A stretch of DNA of 15,000 nt from Glandiceps talaboti (lineage: Eukaryota; Hemichordata; Enteropneusta; Spengelidae). The stretch is from contig NC_135554.1 of NCBI RefSeq assembly GCF_964340395.1, positions 21,805,592 through 21,820,591 of the forward strand, written 5' to 3'. This document shows, one piece after another, positions 9,261 through 15,000 of the stretch (position 1 is the first letter of the stretch; each line of letters starts with the position of its first letter). The notes under the pieces were generated by a model. The model saw only the letters and a program-made list of their open reading frames with translations. It did no database searches and was not told the origin of the DNA. The translations under genes and the position numbers were made by a program.

Positions 9261-9367
9261 GTCAACATTGTCATGACATCATCGGGCATATGAAAGTTTC
9301 AGGCAAAACCCGAGAGGGTCCCTGAAACTGGATGAATACCGATGGAAGAGTTCGTAGCAATGTTGAC
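9261..9367 (+). promoter_or_regulatory. SECIS element 1 (form II)
   Basis: The fold, done by eye: outer stem GTCAACATTG (9261-9270) with CAATGTTGAC (9358-9367), 10 perfect pairs; helix I CATCGG (9280-9285) with CCGATG (9339-9344); non-Watson-Crick quartet TGAA (9291-9294) opposite GGAT (9330-9333); helix II AGTTTCAGG (9295-9303) with CCTGAAACT (9321-9329), 9 perfect pairs; apical AAAA (9305-9308) and a mini-helix CCC-GAGA-GGG (9309-9318). This is the complete form-II SECIS plan, which recruits SBP2 and eEFSec to recode UGA. It starts 129 bases after the TAA. Confidence 0.93.
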
Positions 9368-9646
9368 TGAACAGGTTTAACATCATATCACTCTAGCAAG
9401 GACTTTGATGTGTTTGGATAGAAGTATTTCATTTACAACAGCCTCAGTTTAAAAAAAAAAGTATGCCAAAGGATATTTGATGAGGGGACCAAATCTTGTT
9501 ATTTGTAATAGAAAATGTCAAGCGTGAATCGACTAAAAAAGCCACGCACCTTTAATTTTTCTCATCAAACTAAAAATAATTCAGGGTTGAATAGTTTATG
9601 GAAGTATACATAACGAAATTCTCTTGGTAGTGTTAGTAATCAACTG

Positions 9647-9739
9647 TAAGATACGCTGTGCCGTTACGCCCTCATCGGCCTTCTTTGTAGTAAAAGGAGT
9701 AGGCAGATGGGTGAGGGCGCCATGACACGGCGTATCTTA
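9647..9739. repeat. long imperfect hairpin between the SECIS elements
   Basis: TAAGATACGCTGTGCCGT starting at 9647 pairs with ACACGGCGTATCTTA ending at 9739, and CGCCCTCA (9667-9674) with TGAGGGCG (9712-9719), giving about 30 paired bases with few mismatches around a loop of about 35 bases. It could be a MITE inserted in the 3'UTR or a functional spacer stem. It lacks the SECIS quartet. Confidence 0.7.
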
Positions 9740-9980
9740 GTGTACAAATATGTTAGTATTAAAGTATTACCTTGTTATTTCAGTATTCGTGAACCATACA
9801 AAAAATATTTTTTGAAGTTCAGAAACACGTTCACAGAAATCATTGTATGAAATTTCACACACTTATATAAGTATCAGAGAATATTTAATAGAAGTAGGGA
9901 AAAAAATGTGTAGAATACGAAAAGTATTTTTATGTTGATGTTTTACATTGTCTTAGATTGTTTGACTCTGTGTAACATTT

Positions 9981-10078
9981 TGACGACTAGCTCGTTGCTT
10001 TCTCTATGAAGGATTCCTGTAAATCTACGAATCTGTAGACCGGGAGTTTGGAGGACCTGAAAGTTACGAGACACGTCA
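9981..10078 (+). promoter_or_regulatory. SECIS element 2 (form II)
   Basis: The fold, done by eye: TGACG (9981-9985) with CGTCA (10074-10078); helix I CTCGTTGCTTTC (9991-10002) with GAAAGTTACGAG (10059-10070), one mismatch and one wobble; quartet TGAA (10007-10010) opposite GGAG (10050-10053), where the last base is G instead of the usual T; helix II GGATTCCTG (10011-10019) with CGGGAGTTT (10041-10049), four G-U wobbles; apical AAA (10021-10023); mini-helix TCTAC/GTAGA (10024-10028, 10035-10039). Two SECIS elements per 3'UTR is a SelP hallmark. The wobble-rich helix II suggests a weaker element than SECIS 1. Confidence 0.82.
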
Positions 10079-10123
10079 GTTTTACTTCTTGGTGAGACAT
10101 TGTAAGGCGATCCGAACGTCAGC

Positions 10124-10363
<240 letters not shown>

Positions 10364-11157
10364 ACAGATCTGGTACCGTGTACAGGTGCGTTGTAACCCT
10401 GTGTTGCAGAATGGCGACCTATATAGCGCCCTCATGATCGAAACTGGGGATTTGTATGGTTTTGAAAACCGCGAAAATACTTCTATCAAATGATAGCAAA
10501 TACATTTGTGGAAGTTACAAAATGGCTCTTAGCAAAATTATCTGTTCGGAACTGTTATGCAAGTTTCATAAGATTTATTCAGGTTGTCAAATATTTACGT
10601 CTAGAGAAGAATTTAAATATATGCACATGTGTAAATATTAATAGAATGCTCGATTGGTTGATTACCACATTATCATGATCTCGGTAATAATAAATGACCT
10701 TGCTCTCTTTGCTAAACGTTGTAAACTGTTTAGTTGGTGGCAATCCCCCTCTTGTTGATAAATATGTGGAAGAAAAACAAGCGATAACATAATAACAGCT
10801 ACTTGAGGGCGCCCTTTGATTCGCAGCACAAGTGGGCTGCCCTGATCTCCAAAGGGAAGACATCGGGAAGGGACAAAAGAGAAGGAAGTCACCTAATATA
10901 TCGGTAGTGATCAACGAGTGGCCATGAAGGACGAATGAGATTCACCATTAGGTGTATTTGTATAATGAGAAACGTTAACATTTACTAATTTACGAGCAAT
11001 ACTCGCACATTCGACTATGATCATAGATTCGGACATTAGACTTGTCTACATTATCATGACGAAGTTCATTTCCGATTTTCAAGTGTCTAGCACATCCTAT
11101 CACCCAAAGTTATTTAGTCACCAACATGTATTTATTTAATTTTGAATTTTAACTTAC
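10364..11157. other. intergenic stretch, no supported gene
   Basis: Small overlapping frames on both strands, none with splice context or recognisable character. It contains the CGCCCTCA motif at 10427 (+) and its inverse TTGAGGGCGCC at 10804-10814. Confidence 0.55.
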
Positions 11158-11318
11158 CTTTAGGTACTCTGTTTCCACCATTTTCTAAATAGCAAACAAA
11201 TTTAGCTCTATGCCAACCCTGTGGATTCGGAACAAAGCTTTCTTCTACATTGTGTCCCGTAAATGCGATAATTTTTTTTTTAGATTTCCAAAGAAAACAT
11301 GTAAATTGTAAAGCACCA
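11158..11318 (-). CDS. candidate internal exon of an unidentified protein
   Basis: On the minus strand an open frame without its own ATG ends at a strong donor (CCTAAAG|GTAAGTT, intron starting at 11157). One possible acceptor is CTTCTGAGACAG, ending at 11319; a shorter exon starting after GTAG near 11248 is also possible. The 53 codons include CFLW, a Lys cluster, then GHNVEESFVPNPQGWHRAKF followed by VCYLENGGNRVPK. The residue mix and codon use look coding. The C-x2-W ... AKFVC-x-L ... VPK spacing recalls the segment upstream of the catalytic core in GT92 (DUF23) glycosyltransferase-like proteins, but that is from memory and weak. No following exon was found towards SelP, and no certain preceding exon. 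Confidence 0.35.
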
Positions 11319-12008
11319 CTGTCTCAGAAGTAATGCATACCTTGGACGAGAAGGCAAATACAAACAGATACACGTAAGATATCATAACGGGTGGAACAAA
11401 AGAAGTTGGGGGACTTCGAATTGAGATGTTACCTTCTGCCCGTTAAAGGTTATTCTTTATGACAATTCCAAGGATCTTCTCCAGTAATTGACAGTTATAC
11501 AATTAGGATGATTAGTTGTTTAATTAGCAATAATGGAGGTGTCACTGGGGGCAATGTCACTGACTCTTTTAAGGTCATTAGTTTGGATGGAAGTTGTGTG
11601 CATAGCCGGTCAGTAACATTGCCTGAAGAATGAGTGACACTTTTGAGCACACTCTCCACGTCAAAACTGAAATTCTTTTGTTTTTATTTCAAGGCCTTGC
11701 CACTCGCCGCTATTCGCCGAAGGCCACACCAAGGTGACACCCTGTACTATAGCTGTGAAGGGCAGACTGAGGCAAATATTTATATTTTTCTAGTAGGTTA
11801 TACTTATTGTGTGACTGCAGTATTTATTTACATTGTTAATAGTATTGGATCACTTCATTTTGAAGATGTACTCCAACGGTTGTTGGTATGCGTTTTAAAT
11901 CCTTGAAAATAAGGCTTCTGTTTCCTATGATCATGCCTTGTATGGAGGACATACCTACTCTACACACCAAAGTAAATGAAATATAGAGAGCAAATAAGGG
12001 CATCAGTG

Positions 12009-12055
12009 AAGGCCAGGGACTCAATACCAGCTTCTCACATAGGGGTTTCTTATTA
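12009..12055 (+). repeat. degraded dispersed repeat, copy A
   Basis: AAGGCCAGGGACTCAATACC here and AAGGCCAGGGTTTCAATCCC at 14711 begin segments that stay alignable for roughly 45 bases at about 75 percent by eye. The GGTTTCAATCCC-like core of the second copy resembles a tRNA B box, so a tRNA-derived SINE fragment is possible. Confidence 0.45.
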
Positions 12056-12346
12056 AGCCTGTTTAAGGTTAGGATTACAATTCAAGTGTGAAGCAGTCTG
12101 GTAGAGTAGAAAAAATTGGTCCAGGATAACCAATTATCCCATCTTCTGTGTATGGTTCCTCTGATAAGATAGCGCTAATGTGAGAACATGGGTTTATGGG
12201 TTTCAAATATTGATCTGGGGATCTATTTGAGTCCGGTTCACACCTGACTATACCAGTATGTACAAACTGAAATCATACATCAGTTTTATGAAGCTCATTT
12301 GTTGGGAACTAAAAAAAAATTAAATTTTGTGAATGTTTGAAGTACA

Positions 12347-12362
12347 CATATACCGGTATATG
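12347..12362. repeat. perfect 16-bp palindrome
   Basis: CATATACCGGTATATG reads the same on both strands, followed by a CA-rich imperfect run (ACACAAACACAAACACAGCA). Chance expectation is below one per 15 kb, but it is not rare enough to assert function. Confidence 0.9.
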
Positions 12363-12526
12363 CAGTGAGTGAACACAAACACAAACACAGCACACACACT
12401 CATAAACATTGCCATGCATGCAAGAAGTTCATTATTGTGTAACCATTTTTCTGGTATTTCATATTTGGAAATAGATGAAGTACGAGTCATGGGTTGAGTA
12501 GTATCACCATGACTGGGAAAACTTAC

Positions 12527-12546
12527 CTAAAGGGTTTCTCATTCAT
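12527..12546 (-). CDS. very tentative minus-strand start exon
   Basis: Minus strand: ATG at 12546 in ACAATGAATGAG context, six codons (MNEKPF), then AG|GTAAGTTT donor, phase 2. This phase would join the candidate exon at 11318 (AG|T). Very short, so it could easily be chance. Confidence 0.15.
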
Positions 12547-13300
12547 TGTTAGGTCAACATCATAGCAGTAAAAATAACAAAGTTTTCAACAACCTTCCGT
12601 TTCAGTAACATTTCCACTCTCAGCATATACATCCAAACACAATTCACATCATAAAATATTTTTGTTTGGAATTTTATTATTCTTGAATTCAAATTTCTGA
12701 GTTGACATTACGATAAAATGGAAAGTTAAAGTGGCACAAACTGAATTTATAAACCCTTGACTCTCAAGTAACAATACCTAATCATCGATTAAACTATGCT
12801 AGTTAATGTTCGTGTTGATACATGTCTTCTATGATATTGCAATTACCTCCTGGCACTGTTAGAACTGTTGACTGGCTAGTATGGATTTCTCGACATTTTT
12901 TGATTCTCGTCCAAAAAACATGCAAACTCAGTTTGTGCCCTCTTCAATCTTTCCTCATTTGTTGTGTTTGTATTGGATCAGCTTCGAAACTGATCTCAGC
13001 TAAAATTCAGCTTTTTTGCTCTTTTTGCCTTCTATGTCTTCATATGATGTGACATATAGCTACCTTCTCATATATGGCAACGGTTGTATTTGGAAAGGGT
13101 TTACTTCCTTGGCAGTAAAAGTTTAAATAAAACATCATTCAGAAGTCTGATAATTCTTGCAATATTAGTTTCAAATTTGACAGTAAACTTTTAAAAGTTT
13201 AATATATTGTCCTTCTTTATATCAGTACAAAACCATATGTCCAGGACTGAGATGTACAGTCAGTTCAAACCAATTCTTTGAAAATGGGATGCAATGTGAC
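12547..13300. other. intergenic stretch, nothing recognised
   Basis: AT-rich. The 76-codon frame at 12822-13052 is hydrophobic but has no conserved motif or splice context and is not called. Confidence 0.5.
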
Positions 13301-13530
13301 GTCTAAAGACCAGTTAGACAAGATATCAATGGTAGGAACCAGTTAGACAACACCACTGATGGCTGGGAGCAGTCAGAGACAACACCATCTATGGTTGGAA
13401 CCATTCAGACAATTCCATATATGGTTGGAACCAGTCAGACAATTCCATCTATTGCTGGAACCAGTCAGACAATTCCATCTATGGCAGGAACCAGTCAGAC
13501 AACAATTCCATCTATGGCTGGAACCTTGCG
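13301..13530. repeat. 30-bp minisatellite (about seven units)
   Basis: Units begin ATGG near 13329, 13359, 13391, 13421, 13451 (ATTG), 13481 and 13514, with core GGAACCAGTCAGACAATTCC. Spacing is 30, 32, 30, 30, 30 and 33; a more diverged unit precedes 13329. The middle units can be read as a 10-residue repeat (GTSQTIPSMA), but the 32-bp unit breaks the frame, so a long-standing protein repeat is unlikely. Confidence 0.92.
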
Positions 13531-13936
13531 GTATACAACCACGTATATTTACAACAAAAGGAATATTCCAGCATATATAATTTCAGCTGTGTAATGTTCT
13601 GAGTACTACAATTGTCCAATCATTTATAACCATATTATCTCGTGTCCAGTGATTTATCTCTGGCGATTACGGACTCTTCAAACTTGATCATCAAAGTTGT
13701 ACCTTTGTGCCAATGTGCTGTCACTTTTGCTGGCTGTAAGCAACAAAAATAAACATATCTTAAACCACTGAGAGAATACTAGCGTTGAATTTTGTAATTA
13801 CAGAGTTGCTGATTTAGGATCTACATACACTTTTTTAGATAGAGAAAAAATATTTGAATCTATATCAACACTCTAACCTTTGCTAGTAGTTTAGAAAATT
13901 AACTTTTACATTTACATCACTATATAGTAAATACCT
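13531..13936. other. intergenic stretch, nothing recognised
   Basis: AT-rich sequence without supported exons or structured elements. Confidence 0.5.
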
Positions 13937-14106
13937 CCCCCCAAAAAAGAAAAAGAAACCAAACAAGCACTCAACCAACAACCACACAGACAATCAAATA
14001 CCCCCCCCCCCACCCAAACAACAAAAAACAAAAAATAACCAGAACAAACAAACCAAAAAACCACAAAACAGTCAAAAAAGCAAAAACGGAAACCAAACAA
14101 CCCATA
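13937..14106. repeat. A/C-only low-complexity tract
   Basis: About 170 bases made almost entirely of A and C on the + strand (T and G rare), including a C run at about 14001-14010. The minus-strand frame spanning it (Phe/Gly/Cys/Val-rich) is a composition artefact. Confidence 0.85.
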
Positions 14107-15000
14107 CACACGTTTACTACTGCTTTCACTGCAATTCATTTGGGGCCATAGCAATGGCAGAATAGTAAAATGATGTCATACATTATAAAGAAAATTACTG
14201 TAATACAATTTTCATTTGTTATGATTATAATGGTCACTTTTTACATTTTAATTTTGGGACCAACTTCCTCAAAAAAATGACTTATTTTTCTATCTAGCTC
14301 TTCAACTTACTTACATTTATTGTCCTGTGAATTAAAAGCATGTCATGTGGCCGACAATGTCAAAATTAATTAACATTTTCAATTCTAGAAATAACTGAAG
14401 GTCTAAAATAATGTTTCTTAATAACAACTACCAGAATAAGTTGTGTATATGTGTAAAGTTTGCTGTATCAGTTTAGAGTCATCTCGTAAAACTGAAATCT
14501 TTGTAGTGAGTATCGTCTAATATATCAATTTCAAAGCCAATATTTTGAATATTTGGTGAAATACTAATTATTACCAGTTTATGTTGAACTAACCCTACAA
14601 GTAATCTGACTTTAGAGACACTTAAAACAGAATGCAACTTTTGCTCTCATATGAAATCAAAATTGATATGACATACAACGTTTGTTATATAAAAGGGACT
14701 TCAAAGTTTCAAGGCCAGGGTTTCAATCCCAGGTTCTTGCATTAGTGTTATCTTATATGTAGTGAGGTAAAGATAACATACGACGGTTCTTTTGTTGTGG
14801 ACCAACTTGGTGTATCATCTACAGCTCTGTCAGAAAGTTGTTTTCACACTATAATTTTAACCCTAAATCAAACTAAAGTTTTTACAAAGAATTCATATTA
14901 AATACTGTTTTTTATGATGATATACAACATGTAGTAGTTACAAACATCAGGTTGCAATTTGTAGATTTTTTTAATACCGTGTGGGAACATTCTTGACATA
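14107..15000. other. intergenic stretch with one repeat fragment
   Basis: No coding signal seen. It contains copy B of the degraded repeat at 14711-14757 (AAGGCCAGGGTTTCAATCCC). Confidence 0.5.
14711..14757 (+). repeat. degraded dispersed repeat, copy B
   Basis: Direct-orientation partner of 12009-12055, with a better-preserved B-box-like core (GGTTTCAATCCC). Confidence 0.45.

Larger units (their letters stand above)
11319..12526. other. non-coding or intronic stretch
   Basis: If the minus-strand exon at 11158-11318 is real, this is its upstream intron. It contains the older repeat copy at 12009-12055 and a 16-bp palindrome at 12347-12362. Open frames on both strands were examined and not accepted. 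Confidence 0.5.

Noticed and set aside
11634-11906. + strand frame with a good acceptor (TTTTTATTTCAAG before 11695) and a locally GC-richer segment
   Set aside because: No convincing donor or conserved residues; only a 40-base mini-exon would fit, too little to support.
12084-12271. Minus-strand open frame of about 60 codons after a TTTCAG acceptor
   Set aside because: It ends in TAA without a usable donor, has no recognisable motif, and its length is possible by chance in this composition.
13912-14154. Minus-strand hydrophobic 80-codon frame that could pass for a membrane protein
   Set aside because: It is generated by the A/C-only low-complexity tract.

Overview
This is a window of metazoan nuclear DNA. 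It is AT-rich, full of microsatellites, and its one clear gene is split by GT-AG introns. The gene is a selenoprotein P (SelP/SELENOP) homologue on the + strand. A UxxC-bearing SelP with a Sec-rich tail points to an animal. The acidic linker in place of a vertebrate-type His-rich region, together with the simple-sequence landscape, suggests a (probably marine) invertebrate. I cannot place it to phylum from the sequence alone.

The SelP coding model is 6233-6450, 6915-7118, 7833-8025 and 8299-9132, 482 residues in all. It starts with a signal peptide and a thioredoxin-like domain whose active site is U64-S-F-C67, where the Sec is an in-frame TGA at 6422. A domain of about 245 residues, extremely Glu/Asp/Ser-rich and carrying two DWWKVxxWSS repeats, follows. 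The last 31 residues hold seven more in-frame TGA codons before a true TAA at 9130. The 3'UTR folds by eye into two convincing form-II SECIS elements (9261-9367 and 9981-10078), then an AATAAA at 10124 and a GU-rich downstream element. This is the expected machinery for reading many UGA codons as selenocysteine. An ordinary gene caller would break this gene into small pieces.

Region by region: 1-830 holds (CA)n, (GGAC)n/(GATA)n and (TG)n microsatellites. 2106-2330 is a roughly 50-bp minisatellite. 3197-3408 has CRE sites, a TATA-like box and a strong splice donor, and is a candidate promoter and first non-coding exon for SelP. 3409-6224 would then be the 5'UTR intron and contains a MITE-like inverted repeat. 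6225 to about 10145 is the SelP body. 10216-10363 is a long polypurine (GA)n/G-rich tract. 10400-15000 is mostly non-coding, with one unidentified exon-like open segment on the minus strand (11158-11318), a degraded repeat pair and a 30-bp minisatellite.

An 8-mer, CGCCCTCA, occurs seven times on either strand, mostly in and around the SelP gene, far above chance. A second in-frame, in-phase splice donor after exon 3 (8155) could add 43 codons including a ninth UGA.
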